Origin: Solanum dulcamara
Lineage: Eukaryota; Streptophyta; Magnoliopsida; Solanales; Solanaceae
DNA: 64,000 nt
Assembly (NCBI RefSeq): GCF_947179165.1
Contig: NC_077240.1
Location: 79,496,001-79,560,000, forward strand
Direction of reading: 5' to 3'
The notes beneath the pieces are model-generated. The model searched no databases. It saw nothing but the letters and a program-made list of their open reading frames with translations, and was not told where the DNA came from. Position numbers and translations under genes: made by a program. Below, one piece after another: positions 24,481-37,049 of this stretch (position 1 is the first letter of the stretch; each line of letters starts with the position of its first letter).

Positions 24481-25632
24481 ATGGGAGCTGGTGGTCGTAT
24501 GTCTGCTCCAAACGGCAAGACTGAAGAAAAGAAGAATCCTCTACAAAAGGTACCAACCTCGAAACCCCCTTTCACAGTTGGTGATATCAAGAAGGCTATC
24601 CCACCTCACTGCTTTCAAAGATCTCTCACCCGCTCATTCTCCTATGTTGTGTATGACCTCATACTTGTCTTCATCATGTACTACGTTGCAACCACTTACT
24701 TCCATCTCCTTCCATCCCCATTTTGCTACATTGCATGGCCTATTTACTGGATTTGCCAGGGTTGTGTTTGCACTGGAATTTGGGTTAATGCCCATGAATG
24801 TGGCCACCATGCCTTCAGTGATTACCAATGGGTTGATGACACCGTTGGACTTATCCTTCACTCCGCTCTGTTGGTGCCGTACTTCTCTTGGAAATATAGT
24901 CATCGTCGCCACCACTCCAACACTGGCTCCCTCGAGCGTGATGAGGTCTTTGTGCCTAAGCCTAAATCCCAGCTCGGTTGGTATTCCAAGTACTTGAACA
25001 ATCCACCAGGCAGGGTTCTCTCACTTACAATCACCCTCACTCTTGGCTGGCCGTTGTACTTGGCCTTCAATGTATCCGGCAGACATTATGACCGATTTGC
25101 CTGTCACTACGACCCTTATGGCCCAATCTACAACAACCGTGAGAGGCTACAGATCTTCATTTCTGATGCTGGAGTTCTCGGAGTTTGTTATCTGCTATAC
25201 CGTGTTGCCTTGGTGAAAGGTCTAGCTTGGCTAGTATGCATCTACGGTGTACCCCTCCTCGTTGTGAACGCCTTCCTTGTCCTAATCACCTATTTGCAGC
25301 ACACTCACCCATCATTGCCTCACTACGATTCAACCGAGTGGGATTGGCTAAGAGGAGCTTTGGCAACCTGTGACAGAGACTATGGCCTTCTAAACAAGGT
25401 CTTCCACAACATCACCGACACTCACGTGGTGCACCATCTGTTCTCAACCATGCCACACTACAACGCGATGGAGGCAACCAAAGCAGTCAAGCCATTACTC
25501 GGTGACTACTACCAATTCGATGGAACCCCGATTTTCAAGGCAATGTGGAGGGAAGCAAAAGAGTGCCTCTACGTCGAGAAAGATGAATCATCTCAAGGCA
25601 AAGGTATTTTCTGGTACAAAAACAAGTTCTGA
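24481..25632 (+). CDS. FAD2: Microsomal omega-6 oleate desaturase FAD2
   Basis: A single coding exon of 383 codons, the usual FAD2 length, with no internal lesions. In the ER the enzyme puts the delta-12 double bond into oleate on phosphatidylcholine to give linoleate, taking electrons from cytochrome b5. All three di-iron histidine boxes are present: HECGHH (105-110), HRRHH (141-145) and HVVHH (315-319). Four hydrophobic spans flank them, and the C-terminus ends YKNKF, an aromatic-rich ER-retention signal. The box-3 context [14 protein letters not shown] is that of desaturases, not the DVTHH form of FAD2-related hydroxylases, conjugases and acetylenases. The ATG is the first after the leader-intron acceptor. 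GC content is clearly higher than in the surroundings. Confidence 0.96.
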   Translation: MGAGGRMSAPNGKTEEKKNPLQKVPTSKPPFTVGDIKKAIPPHCFQRSLTRSFSYVVYDLILVFIMYYVATTYFHLLPSPFCYIAWPIYWICQGCVCTGIWVNAHECGHHAFSDYQWVDDTVGLILHSALLVPYFSWKYSHRRHHSNTGSLERDEVFVPKPKSQLGWYSKYLNNPPGRVLSLTITLTLGWPLYLAFNVSGRHYDRFACHYDPYGPIYNNRERLQIFISDAGVLGVCYLLYRVALVKGLAWLVCIYGVPLLVVNAFLVLITYLQHTHPSLPHYDSTEWDWLRGALATCDRDYGLLNKVFHNITDTHVVHHLFSTMPHYNAMEATKAVKPLLGDYYQFDGTPIFKAMWREAKECLYVEKDESSQGKGIFWYKNKF

Positions 25633-26726
25633 ACACTAGATCAGAAACTCTGCTTGATGTGAACTGGTCTTTGGGTAATGTTTTGTCTTGAGTCTTAAGT
25701 ACTTTTGGATTTAAGTTAATTTAGCTAGTGTGTTATGTTTGTTAGTATGGGGAGGTTTATGTTTGATGAATTTTGACAAATAAAAGGGAAAAAAAATAAG
25801 AAAAAAATGAGAGGAACAAAGTGCATCCTCCACCTCCTCTATGTAATGAACTACCTGTTTAAATTTTAAGTGGTTGTGTTTGTGTCTACAATTTGGATTA
25901 GAAACATTTTTTTCTTTTTCAGTTTGAACTTTAAAAAGGTTCCTTCAATCTCATATGTTGCTATTTCAAAATGTGCAAATAGGATATAACAGGTTGAAAA
26001 AAGACTAAACATTAGTTAAAAGGGTAGTTCGATGGACAAAGTATTCTATGTTCACACGGGGTTTTTCAGACAAAGTATCTTGTGTGAACGCAAGGCTTTT
26101 CGGACAAACTTATGGAGTGTGATGTAGACAACTTATATAATGCAAGCCTTGAACACGCGATTTAATGCAAGCCTTGAACACGCGATTTATAAGTCATACG
26201 CCAACAACTACTTTACTGTTGCTTCAAAGCACTCCTTCAAACCTTTCATTAGTATTTGGTTATATGTGACAATTAAGCTAAGTACATGGACAATATATGA
26301 TTTAATATAGCAAGTTTTCTAAGAACAAAAAATTTGAGTTTGGATTAATTTTGGAGTTATAGTTCTTGAAGACCACAATCACCTCAATTATGGCACACAA
26401 ATATGTAGAGTGAATATTTAATGAAAAAAGATTATATCGTAAGGCATAAATAAGGGTAAACTAATCAAATATTGCTCTTAATTAACATTTTCTTAAAGAG
26501 TATTCTGAGACGTAGGGACTATAATGACTATGGAGAACAAGGAAATTTTGGTCTTTGTATTAAAGTGGGGGTGTTTATGTCTTTGTACAAAGCATAAATT
26601 TCTAGAAATTAATTCTCTTCAAAGGTCTGATGGGCCTGTTGGGCTTGGGCTCAGAGTTGATTGGGTTACTCTTTTGGGCTTCTATTTAATGCTTTGGGAT
26701 TTATGCAAATTGAATAAATAGACAAT
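25633..26726. other. FAD2 3' flank and intergenic DNA
   Basis: Contains the FAD2 3' untranslated region, with AATAAA-like sequence near 25782. A 26-base unit, 'taatgcaagccttgaacacg' and what follows, is tandemly doubled at about 26138-26190. No other gene is seen. Confidence 0.55.
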
Positions 26727-26740
26727 ATTGGGATTGTTCT

Positions 26741-26939
26741 AGAAGGGGAGCCTTGGAGTAACTGGTAAATTTACTGCCATGTGATCAGGAGGTCACGGAC
26801 TTAAGCTTTGGAAATAGCCTTTGGCAGAAAATGCAAAGTAAGGCTGTGTACAATAGCGTACAATAGACCCTTGTGGTCAGACCCTTCCCTGGACCCCGCG
26901 AATAGCGGGAGATTTAGTGCACCGGGCTGCCTTTTTTTT
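26741..26939 (+). mobile_element. TS-family SINE with perfect target-site duplication
   Basis: A full tRNA-derived Solanaceae TS-type SINE: the start resembles 'ggagccttggagtaactggt', the middle has 'caatagacccttgtggtc', and the end has 'gtgcaccgggctgcc' plus a T run. It is flanked by the 14-base direct repeat ATTGGGATTGTTCT at 26727-26740 and 26940-26953, identical on both sides, so the insertion is fairly recent. Confidence 0.92.
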
Positions 26940-27149
26940 ATTGGGATTGTTCTCAGAGGGAAAATTTCATATATGACAAACCTTTTAAGCATAATAACTT
27001 TATTTGAGTATAGTTTTCCTAATTACTTACTATGAAAAATTTATGTTTGCTATGATCAATTTAAATTTGTATAAACAGAATTTTAAGTAAAAAAATATAC
27101 AAATTTCTTTTTCTTTAAAGATGACTGATGTGCGCGATTATACAGACTT

Positions 27150-27345
27150 TGTGTGTGAATTGTATATCGAAATATACAAACACTGTAAATTGTATAGCGA
27201 ATTATACAAATATTATACACGAATTGTATAACAAAATATACAAACGCTATACAAAAACTGCGATTGTATAGCGAATTATACAAATGCTATATAAAAACTG
27301 TAAATTGTATAGTGAATTATACAAATTCTATACCCACGAATTATA
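27150..27345. repeat. Tandem 'tgtatagcgaattatacaaa' repeat
   Basis: A unit of about 30-60 bases around 'aattgtatagcgaattatac' is repeated about five times with small changes. Each unit is itself partly palindromic (tgtata … tataca). No coding potential. Confidence 0.75.
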
Positions 27346-27559
27346 GCAAATTTCAGCAAAGTATACCCATGAATAGTAATAAAATAAGACTATATCCATA
27401 TGAAATAATAAATTAGTAATGTTTGCCAACTTATGTAATTTTCCTTTCTTCAAATCCATAACTATAGTGTATAAAATTTGCAAATTTAGCTACTTCAGAA
27501 AAATGTTTATATATATCAAGAGTAACATTTTTCACTCATATCTCGAAAAACATTATTAT

Positions 27560-27794
27560 TGTTATGTTGCATTTCGCTTTCTTCCTTATCTTCATAACAA
27601 GTGGATGTTCCACTTTCTAGTGTGGATCCACTAATAGTAAATTGCATTTTTCTTTCTCTCTTATCTTTTGATATATTTGGCTATAAATAGCCATGTATCT
27701 TGTGTAAATAAAAACATGGATACAAAATTTCTCTCTATTCTCTCTTTCTCTTACTATTTTTTATTAATTTGTTAAGTTATTTTATTTTATAACA
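27560..27794 (+). repeat. 5' LTR of Copia element 2
   Basis: TGTTATGTTGCATTTCGC … TTTTATAACA, 235 bases, with a TATA box in GGCTATAAATAG. It is followed at once by the primer-binding-site-like CGTTATCAACACGA. Confidence 0.93.
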
Positions 27795-27871
27795 CGTTAT
27801 CAACACGAGACTCCATCACTTCAAGCTATTTTAAAAAAGTAATAAAAATGTTATAATTTTATTTTCTTAAA

Positions 27872-28854
27872 ATGTCTAATATCTCTAAATTTGAATTTGT
27901 TGCTCTTGATATATCTGAAAAAGGTTACTCATCATAGGCACTAGATGCCAAAATACACCTAGAATCGATGGGTTCGGGAGACACCATCAAAGATGATAAT
28001 ATGGCATCTAGTCAAGACCGTTTCAAAGCCATGATATTTTTCCACCACCATCTTGACGAGGGGTTAAAATTACATTACCTCACATTAAAAGACGCTCGTT
28101 AAACTGTGGAAGGATCTAAAAGAAAAATATGACCACCTGAAGTTGATCATCCTTCCACAGACACGTCATGATTGACTCAATTTGAGATTAATAGATTTTA
28201 AAAATATAATTGAATATAATTCTGTCTTGTTTAGAATTATAGCTCAGTTAAATCAATGCGGAGAAGAAATCACTTAGCCAAGACAAACTTAAAAAAACCA
28301 TACTCCACATTTCCACCGGTGAATATGCTCCTCCAGTAGCAATATCGCGAAAAGGGTTTTAAAAAATATTCTGAATTATTTTCTCACCTTCTTATTACTG
28401 AATGCCACAACGAACTATTAATGAAAAATCATGATAGTCAGTCTGTTGGTTCTTTGCCACTCCTTAAAGTGAATCAGACAAACTATAATCAACGAGAAAG
28501 ATGTCATGACCCCAATCGTGGTCGAAGTCAAAGAAGAAATTATAATCATGATGCTCGGGTGGCACCAAGAAATAGTCAGCAATATAAAAAGAAGAGTGAA
28601 AAACAAAAGCTATACCAAAGAAAAATTTAAAAAGTATATGTCATAGATGTGGAGGTATGGGGCACTGGTTCCTGACTTGCCGGTCATCAAAACGTCTGGT
28701 TCAGCTATATCAGGCATCCTTGAAAAGGACAGAAAATAATCTAGAGATAAAATTTATCTCTGAAGATAATATTGAGTCTATGTATTTGAATGTATCTGAT
28801 TTTTTTAATTTATCAAAAGAAAATATGAATATTGATAACTTTGATAATATTTAG
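27872..28854 (+). pseudogene. Decayed Copia gag of element 2
   Basis: Clearly related to the gag of element 1: the start reads MSNISKFEFVALDIS and a zinc knuckle region is present near 28640-28690 (CHRCGG … HWFLTC). An in-frame TAG replaces the conserved Trp codon at 27935, 21 codons in, and further frameshifts follow. Confidence 0.85.
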
Positions 28855-28970
28855 ATAATTTTTTTTATTTGTATGTACTAAATCATATGTTTATATTTTT
28901 TAATTCATGTAAATAAATAAAATTTGTATAATGAGCCATGTTTTAATTATAATATTTACTTTATTTATTT

Positions 28971-31900
28971 TTGAAGAAAAATATAGATATGCCTCAAAAT
29001 TTGTTTGGATCAATAATCAATCACGAGGATATTTATTTAATTGATAGTAGAACGATTCATGTCAATTTTAAAGACGAGAATTTTTTTTTCTACTTGCTTA
29101 GAAAAAAATCTACTGTTACTATAATTTTTGGTAATTCAAAAATGAGAGAAGACTCCGGAAGAGCTATTATATTTCTGCCTAAGGAACAAATATTGTTATA
29201 GAAGATGCATTATTCTCTTCTAAATTCCCAAAGAACTTCTTAAGTTTTAAAGATAACCAAGAGCGTTTTAGGCCAGAAATATATTTTGAAAAAATATCCA
29301 ACTTTGTCGTCTGACCTATATTATGCAAAAATTAATACAATTGAAGCACATTTGATCGTAAACCAGAAGTTTACTGATCTAAATATATTTGTACTATGGC
29401 ATGATCGAATAGGTCATCCTAGATCAATAATGGTTAGACGAATTCTTGAAAATTCAACTGGACATCCGTTAAAGAATTTGAAGATTCTTCTGAATGTTGA
29501 ATTTTCATGTGTTGCTTGTTATCAAGGTAAATTAATTGCCAGACCATCAACCCTTAAGGTTGACATCGAATCTCCTGACTTTTAAGAGCGTGTACATAAG
29601 GATATATGTGGACCTATTCATCCACCTAGTAGATTATTTAGATATTTTATGGTCCTAATAGATGAATCAGCAAGATTGTCTTATGTGTGCCTCTTATCAT
29701 CTCGCAACCTGACGTTTGTAAAGTTGTTGGCACAAATAATAAGATTAAGGACGCAATTTCAAGATTATCCAATTAAGGCTATTCGCCTTGATAATGATGG
29801 AGAATTTACATCCCAAGCTTTTGATGATTGCATATCAATTGAGATAAAAATTGAACATCATGTTGCTGATTATCATACTCTAAATGGCCTTGTAGAGTCA
29901 TTTATTAAGCATCTACAATTGATCGCAAGACCTCTACTAATGAAAATAAAATTATCAATTACTGTTTGAGGTCATGCTATCTTACATGCAGCAGCACTTG
30001 TACGTCTCAGACCGATAAATTATAACAAATACTCTCCTCACAATGAGTATTTGGTCATGATCCAATTATAGCTCATCTATGAATTTTTGGATGTGCGGTA
30101 TACGTGCCTGTAGCACTACCACAACGTACAAAGATGGTCCCTCAACGAAGGTTGGACATATATGTTGGGTTTGACTCACACTGCATAATTTTCTACCATT
30201 AATCGTTGACAGAAGACTTATTTACTGCTCGATTTGCAGATTGTCGGTTTGATAAAATAACATTTTCCGCAATTAGGGAGAGAGAAAAAGGAACTCGAAA
30301 GAGAAATTGCGTGAAAAGTTTCATCATTATATCGTTTTGATCCATATACCCGTACATGTGAGCAGGAGGTGCAGAAGATCATCCACTTACAGAAAATAAC
30401 AAATCAAATGCCAGATGCATTTACTGATTTGAAACGGATAACTAAGTCACATATATCTACAGTGAATGTGACTATCCAGATTGATGTCCCAAAGTACCAT
30501 CTACTAGTATAATAGCTTCTGAATCCAAATACGCCTGAAGCATTGTAGCCCATTGAGTTCAAAGAATGAAAATTCTAAAAAGAGAAGCGTGAAAAATAAT
30601 AAAGTTAATACTATAAAAGAACCTTTTGAAAAAGGTCAAGATTTGAGTAATCCTGATATTCCTGAAGAAATCAGTGAACCCGAGACTCAAGTGAATGAAA
30701 AACTTTCAATATGCAAGGATGGAGTCCAAAGATAGACTTGAATTGATATCACATACACCAAAAATAAACTTACAGAAGCATTTACTCATTTTAAGTTAAA
30801 TCAAGGAATACATCATGATGTTTTAAGTTATCAAATTGATGGGCATTCTAGAAGTGACTAACAACATGCTAACTAGATCAATTTTAAAGAAAAAAGAATT
30901 AAATCAATTAGGCCATGAAAGTTCTAATTAAATAACAACTTTAAACATGTCTTTGTTATCTAAATCATGTTAAATGAAGAAATTGAAAACATGAAAAATC
31001 TATATTATCAAAGAAAACTAGTTGAAAAAATAATGAACAAAACTAAGAGCTTTCATTAAAATAATCCTAACACATGATAGCTAATTAATCCTAACACATG
31101 CTAACTATAAAAAAAAAATCAATCATTAATCTAATTATTGTTAATACATGCTAACTAAAAAAAATAAGACTACGAATCAACTAAATATAAAATATGAAAT
31201 AATTAAATAAAATAAAGCTGAAAAAAGATTTTATCTCTTTTCGGGCAGCGAGACTGAAGACAACGAGCGGAAGACAACTTCACTACCACCCAAGAGCTTG
31301 ATGGAACTCCAATATACAAAAAGAAAAATTAAAATTTAGACTCGAACCTTTGTGGGTTCGATGTTATAAGAACATTGTTCTTAACCTAAATTTTGACTTT
31401 AATCTCTTATTTTTCTTGAAGAAAAATATAATTTGAAAGCTAGAAATTTTCACAATATTTAGGCTGAGGACAAGAGTCCAAAATCCTAGCCAAGTTAAGA
31501 AAATTTCTAACTTTGGGTGGATAAAAAAACCTCTATTTCTTCCCTCTTCTTAATAAGAATATAAGCCTTTATATAGGCTCCAAAAGCCATAAATTCTTCA
31601 TTAATTTTTGATGTGGGAATGGTTTGTTTGTTTTTTAGAAAAAACTAAAAATTTCAAAAACATAAAAATAATAATCAAAGATATAGTTATATAGAAATAT
31701 ATATATTATACTAAAATTTATGAAAAGATAAAAATAGTTAAGAATAACATGAAAATATCTTTATTTTTATAAAAGTCAATTATTTCAAAATGTTTAAAAT
31801 TCAAAGAAACTCAATAGCTAATTTGCGTTGTGGATGGTCAAAATTGGGTGTCAACAAACCTCATGCAATATGGTGAAAGTTTTGAGCCTAAATCCATCGA

Positions 31901-33432
31901 AGAATGTCGATGTAGATGTGATTGACCAGAATGGCAAAAGGCAATTCAATCAGAATTAGACTCACTTGCTAAACGTGAGCTTTTAGGACCTACAGTCCAA
32001 ACCCCTGAAGGTGTAAAACCAGTTGGCTATAAATGAGTTTTTGTGCTAAAACAAAATGAGAGAAATGAAATTGTCAGATACAAGGCACGCCTTATTGCAC
32101 AAGGATTCTCTCAAAGACCCTGGATCAACTATGAAAAAACATATTCACCTGTTATGGATGAAATAACTTTTCGATATCTCATCGGTCTAGCTGTATATAA
32201 AAATCTTAAAACACATCTAATGGATATAGTTACAGCTTACCTTTATGGTTTACTTTATAATGAAATTTACATAAAAATCCCAAAAGGATTAAAATTTCCT
32301 GAAGCATATATTAAGTCTCGAAAGATGTACTCAATGAAATTGCAAATATCATTATATGGTTTGAAACCATCAGTGCGTATGTGGTATAATCGCCTTAGTG
32401 AGTACTTGATAAATGAAGGTTATATAAATAATATCATTTGTCCATGTATTTTTATTAAGAAAACGGAATCAGATTTGTTATACTCGCAGTTTATGTTGAT
32501 GACATAAATCTAATTGGAACCACGAAGAGGTCCAAAAGGCGATTGGGTCTGCAAATTGAACATTTAACAGACGGAGTCTTTTGTCTACCAATCTGCCTAT
32601 ATTGAGAAAATGTTAAAATGATTTTACATGAACAAAGCACATCCATTAATTACTCCAATGGTTGTTCGATCACTTGAAGTGAAAAATGATTCATTTCGAC
32701 CTCCAAAAGAGAATGAAGAACTTCTTGGTTCTGAAGTACCATATCTCAGTTCTATTGGTGCACTTATGTATCTTGCTAACGCAATCAGACCTGATATAAC
32801 ATTTTTAATTTGCTGGCAAGGTATAGTTCATCCCAACACAAAGACATTGAAACGGTATCAAAAATATTTTGCGATACCTAAAAGGTACCATTGATATGAG
32901 TTTATTTTATACTAACAAAGATTGTGTAGAACTTATTGGTTATGCAGATGCAGGTTATTTATCAGACCCACATAAAACTCGATTTTAGACAGACTATTTA
33001 TTTACATATGGAGGAACTGTTATATCATGGCGATCTACAAAGTAATCTATTGTTGCTACTTTTTCAAATCATGCTGAAATAATAGAAATTTATGAAGCAA
33101 GTAGAGAATGTGTATGGTTGAGATCGATGGTACAGTTCATCAAGGAAAAATGCGGCCTGAAAAATGATGTCAAAGTATCCACAGTTATATTCGAAGATAA
33201 TGCCGCGTGCATAACTCAATTAAAAGGTGAATTCATAAAAGGAGACAGAACGAAACATATTCCACCAAAATTATTCTTCACACATGATATCCAGAAGAAT
33301 GGTGATATTGATGTACAACAAGTTCGTTCGAGTGATAATCTTGCAGATTTATTTACAAAGGCATTACCAACATCAACTTTTGAGAAACTAAGATATAAGA
33401 TTGAAATGTGTTGTCTCCAAAATATCAAATGA
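28971..33432 (+). pseudogene. Decayed Copia pol of element 2
   Basis: Recognisable pieces in order: a protease remnant with LIDSRTIHVNF, the integrase zinc region WHDRIGHP and core RLDNDGEF, RT with QISLYGLKPSVRMWYNRL (32.0-32.5 kb), and RNase H with GYADAGYLSDP and FEDNAACITQL (to 33432). It is interrupted by many stops, by frameshifts (for example near 32470 within the YVDD region) and by a non-homologous block at about 30.79-31.86 kb. Non-functional. Confidence 0.88.
30790..31856 (-). mobile_element. Nested insertion, probable solo LTR (Gypsy-type)
   Basis: Comparison with element 1 shows foreign sequence between the two halves of pol. Read on the - strand it begins TGTTGACACCCAATTTTGAC at 31856, a start I associate with Ty3/Gypsy LTRs. 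It has a promoter-like CTATATAAAGG near 31575 and no coding capacity. I could not fix the other edge or a target duplication; 30790 is approximate. Confidence 0.5.
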
Positions 33433-33642
33433 AGTTTTCATTAGAGAAGTAAAATACGCGATGTACTCTTTTTCTCTTAACCAAGGATTTATCCCACTGT
33501 ATTTTTTTAGTAAGATTTTTAATAAGCCAACACTCAAGATATATTAACAGATGTGTGTATTCTTTTTTTCCTTTTTTCCCATTATATTTTTCCTAGTATA
33601 GTTTTTAATGAGACACATATCACGTGGAAATTCAAGAGGGAG

Positions 33643-33866
33643 TGTTATGTTGCATTTCGCTTCTCCCTTATCTTCATAATAAGTAGATGTTCCACTTTCT
33701 AGTGGGATCCACTAATAGCAAATTGCATTTTGCTTTCTCCCCTATCCTGTGATATACTTGGCTATAAATAGTCATGTATCTTGTGTAAATAAAAATACGA
33801 ATACAAAATTTCTCATTTTCTCTTACTAATTCTTATTAATTTGTTAAGATATTTTATTTTATAACA
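33643..33866 (+). repeat. 3' LTR of Copia element 2
   Basis: TGTTATGTTGCATTTCGC … TTTTATAACA, 224 bases, the partner of 27560-27794. It is preceded by the purine tract AAGAGGGAG and followed by ATTAT. Confidence 0.93.
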
Positions 33867-34821
33867 ATTATTTCATTCTAATATTATAAACTTAATAAAT
33901 CCTGGAGTTTGATGTGACATTTGTGAATAAAAATATGACAGTTGTAGATCCTAATCATGTGGAGGAGATTTACTTACTAATATAATGTTATTGAATGGTG
34001 ATTTTTTTTTTTAAAAAGTTATATTATCTTCTTTTTTTTTTTTAATTTAGTAAGGCACGTGAATCTCATAAAGTTATCAAGTAAATTCTTATAATATTAT
34101 TAAGGATCTTATCGAAAATGTCAAATAAAATTTTAATAAAATTATTTTTATTTATTTAAATTATAATTAATTATAGAGGCTATTTTTTTTTTTGAAAGAG
34201 TCAAACTTTTGCTTACCATGTGAAATGATATGTGGAAGTGTGAATTCTCTTTCTATTTTTGATTATAATACTAATATTAGTCGTACTAGTGGAATAGCCT
34301 TGCATTATTGTCCTTTTGTCTGAATAGTTTTAATTATTATTATCACGTGGAATAGCCATTATTTATGTGTACCACCTACTACTATGTGTTTTGCTTCTTC
34401 CCACCTACCACACATTTATATATTTTGGAATACGAGAAGATCGATTGATGAGATATGATTTGGATATATTTGATATCGTTTTAAAATTGGATTTATTGGT
34501 GTAAAATTATAATAAGTGAAGTTGTTATAAAAAGTATGTGATAAATCTAAAATCATATGAAAGAATATTGTCTTAGAAAATTTAATATTGTTTAAGAAAT
34601 TTTAGTATTGATTAGAAGTGCTATGGTTATTATTTTTATATATTTTTATGTAAAATGATGATGATATGAAAAAAAAATTAATGGAAAAAGTAGATTTACA
34701 TAATTGGTTTCAATTTTTTTGGAATTAAGGCATAGTTATTATTATGGTTAATCTAATAATTATTCTATAATTTCAATTTTAACTTGAAATAAATAATTTA
34801 AAGTTTGAAAAACATATTTGG

Positions 34822-34931
34822 AACAATAACCCAATGAAATCCCACAACGTGGGGTCTGGGGAGGGTAAAGTGTACGCAGACCTTACTCCTACTAAGGTAG
34901 CAGATTTCGAAAGATCCTCGGTTCAGTAAAA
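34822..34931 (+). mobile_element. SINE-like Solanaceae repeat
   Basis: 'cccaatgaaatcccacaacg', 'ggggtctggggagggtaaag', 'tgtacgcagaccttactcct' and a final 'cctcggttca' form a dispersed unit. It recurs in this window at 41.18 kb (+), 54.2 kb (-) and in part at 63.03 kb. I regard it as a SINE family (Au-like), by memory only. Confidence 0.55.
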
Positions 34932-35390
34932 GCATAAAAAAGATCAGACAAGAATAAAAAATTCAAAGCAATATGAAAAAACAAATAATAAAAACAACAC
35001 AAATATTTCATGTTTTCACTCACAAAATTTTATTTTCCTTTTCATGTCCAAACGTAATAATTCCAAAAGCCTTTAACATGTTGATTCCACGACTAGAATC
35101 CATAATTAACTATAGATTAAAGGGAAACAATTTCGACAGACTCTAATTATTTTTAAATATTTGACATTTGTAAAAATAGTGTTTCATTTATTACTTTCTT
35201 TTTAGTTAGATCTACCTTATTACTCTAATTATCGAGTATTAAAATAAGTAAGACGCTTAAAAAAGAAATAAATAATATTGAACTCCATAATGTTAAATAA
35301 TTATTCGAGCCGAAATAATTTATAGTTCATTATTGTTTGTAAAATCAAATCAAGGAATAGTAGCATTATTTCTTCGAATATTTTTTTAGT

Positions 35391-35449
35391 TCTGATAGCA
35401 AAATGTTATTATAAAAATAGTTCTGATAGCAAAATGTTATTATAAAAAA
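35391..35449. repeat. 30-base tandem duplication
   Basis: 'agttctgatagcaaaatgtt' followed by 'attataaaaa' occurs twice in direct succession. Confidence 0.8.
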
Positions 35450-35793
35450 TATATAATATAATATAACATGAAAAAATAATATTTCTTAAAGACGTAGTTA
35501 TTACAATAAAATATTATTATAAATGATGATTTTTATAAAAAGATCTGATCATATATACACAATAATTTTAAAAATAATAGGAGTAAGACTTTCGTTAAAA
35601 AATAATAATAATATATCAGACATGATTCGAAAGGCATGGGATTTAATTAGCCATTGGGTCATTTTGAAAGAAATAATATTCTAATGCAAGTGGATCTAGA
35701 TGATATTGAATCTCAACTGACTCTAAAAATTTTATTTTTGTATATATAGATGGTTAATATCTTTTGATTGTACAAACACTTAATTTGTGAAAA

Positions 35794-36396
35794 ATGACAA
35801 TTATGAAGATGCTCATGATGTTAGTGGTGGCTACAATTTTATTTTGCAGCCACCACCAAGTGATCGTAGCGAAAGAAGTCGCCGTGGTCGATAATGAAAA
35901 CGAGTCACTAAGCTTCCCATTTAATGTTTTATGTCAATATTGGTCTTGGCCACAACCATGCCCTCCTCCACGGCCAAGACCAAGACCAAGACCAAGACCA
36001 CGACCACGACCACAACCATCCTCACCACCACCTAGATCACCTCCACCTCCACCTCCACCACCGAGATCACCACCACCTCCCGCCCCGGCAACGACCTGCT
36101 CGGCTAGTGACCAACAAAAGGTTAAGACATGCATGTTCGACACAACATCAATCGATGCATGTTGTCCGACATTCAGGAGCATACTAGGGACAAGTTGTCC
36201 TTGCTATAAGTATGCTGAGGATTTGGACAATCAGATCTTGATCACTCTCGAAGCTTATTGTGATGTCAGTACCCCTTGCAAGGGTGTGCAAGTAAGTTAT
36301 TTAAGATTTTGACGCACTCTTTCATTTATGAACACATTCCTAATGTTCTATTATGTTGATTAATTTCAGGTGATTAAGCTATCCAAGGATGAGTAA
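35794..36396 (+). CDS. Secreted hybrid proline-rich protein with 8CM domain, gene 1
   Basis: Exons 35794-36291 and 36370-36396 join in phase 0 (166 codons plus VIKLSKDE and stop; 174 residues). Parts in order: a signal peptide of about 25 residues ending near VIVA/KE; a short acidic region; the motif CQYWSWPQPC; an (Arg-Pro)n run of about seven units; a Pro/Ser-rich stretch; then an eight-cysteine motif with spacing C-10-C-9-CC-10-C-1-C-18-C-5-C. The 8CM fold belongs to the lipid-transfer/2S-albumin/hybrid PRP superfamily, so the product should be a cell-wall or apoplastic protein; its ligand is unknown. First of four tandem paralogs. The 78-base intron can also be read through to a short alternative tail (VSYLRF). 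Confidence 0.88.
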
Positions 36397-37049
36397 AGAT
36401 GAAGTGTAATTTGATGCTTAATTCCACATCTTGTATTAGATTATTATTTGCTTTTAATTTCTCTTTTGTTGAAATGTTTTTAAGCTAATTAATTACTATG
36501 TTGTACTTCAAATTTCTAGGGGTACAATTGTAATTGTGCGTCGGCAATTTTAGTACTAATAAAAGTATATTTTCTTGACTTGAGTGATTAAAGATTTAAA
36601 TACTGAAAATTGTTTTTATCGTACTTAAATGGTCACCGAATTATGAAAAACAAGTCAATAAAATTATTTTTTTGTATAACAAAAAATAATATATAACGTG
36701 CAATTTAAATTAGTTTGATTTTAATTTTGATCAATAATCAATTTAAGTCTATCTATAAACACCCCTAGATACTAATATGAATGTACTGCGTGAATTCTTT
36801 AATTAGATGCAGTTGAAACAATATGTTCAAACACCATTAGTAAAAGTGAGTCAAGAGATTATATATAAATTTCTTTAAAAATATATTAGAGCATTAGATA
36901 TGGGGATTTGTCCTGATTATTCGATACTCATTTTTGAAATTCGATTAAGATGAGTTCACACAAAAATTTCTCTTTAAAAAATAAAGTACTCTTTAATAAA
37001 CGTAATTTTGATTTCAAGACTCAACCCAAGATCTATTCTACAACATAGT

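Larger units (their letters stand above)
27560..33866 (+). mobile_element. Ty1/Copia LTR retrotransposon 2, full-length but decayed
   Basis: Both LTRs are present and are flanked by the 5-base target duplication ATTAT (27555-27559 and 33867-33871). The internal order is primer site, gag, AT-rich spacer, protease, integrase, RT, RNase H. A polypurine tract (AAGAGGGAG) sits just before the 3' LTR. The two LTRs differ at roughly 20 positions plus several indels over about 220 bases, counted by eye, so the insertion is old. The coding part has many stops and frameshifts, and a foreign block of about 1 kb interrupts pol. Confidence 0.93.
33867..35735. other. Intergenic DNA upstream of proline-rich gene 1
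   Basis: AT-rich, no gene. It contains a SINE-like copy at 34.82-34.93 kb and a 30-base tandem duplication at about 35.39-35.45 kb. 'cccacctaccacac' at 34417-34430 contains an AC-element core (ACCTACC). TATA-like 'gtatatataga' lies near 35740. Confidence 0.5.

Noticed and set aside
24491..24997. 168-codon ORF overlapping FAD2 in another frame, and the antisense ORF at 24634-24915
   Set aside because: Shadow frames of the intact, GC-richer FAD2 coding sequence.
26741..26820. tRNA gene suggested by A/B-box-like sequence
   Set aside because: It is the tRNA-derived head of a SINE with a T-tail and target duplications, not a foldable tRNA gene.
27419..27634. 71-codon ORF overlapping the 5' LTR of Copia element 2
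   Set aside because: It crosses the LTR border and target duplication and has no family resemblance.
36370..36396. C-terminal KLSKDE read as an ER-retention (KDEL) signal
   Set aside because: It lacks the final Leu, and the paralogs end DDE, EE or WIV, so retention is not conserved.
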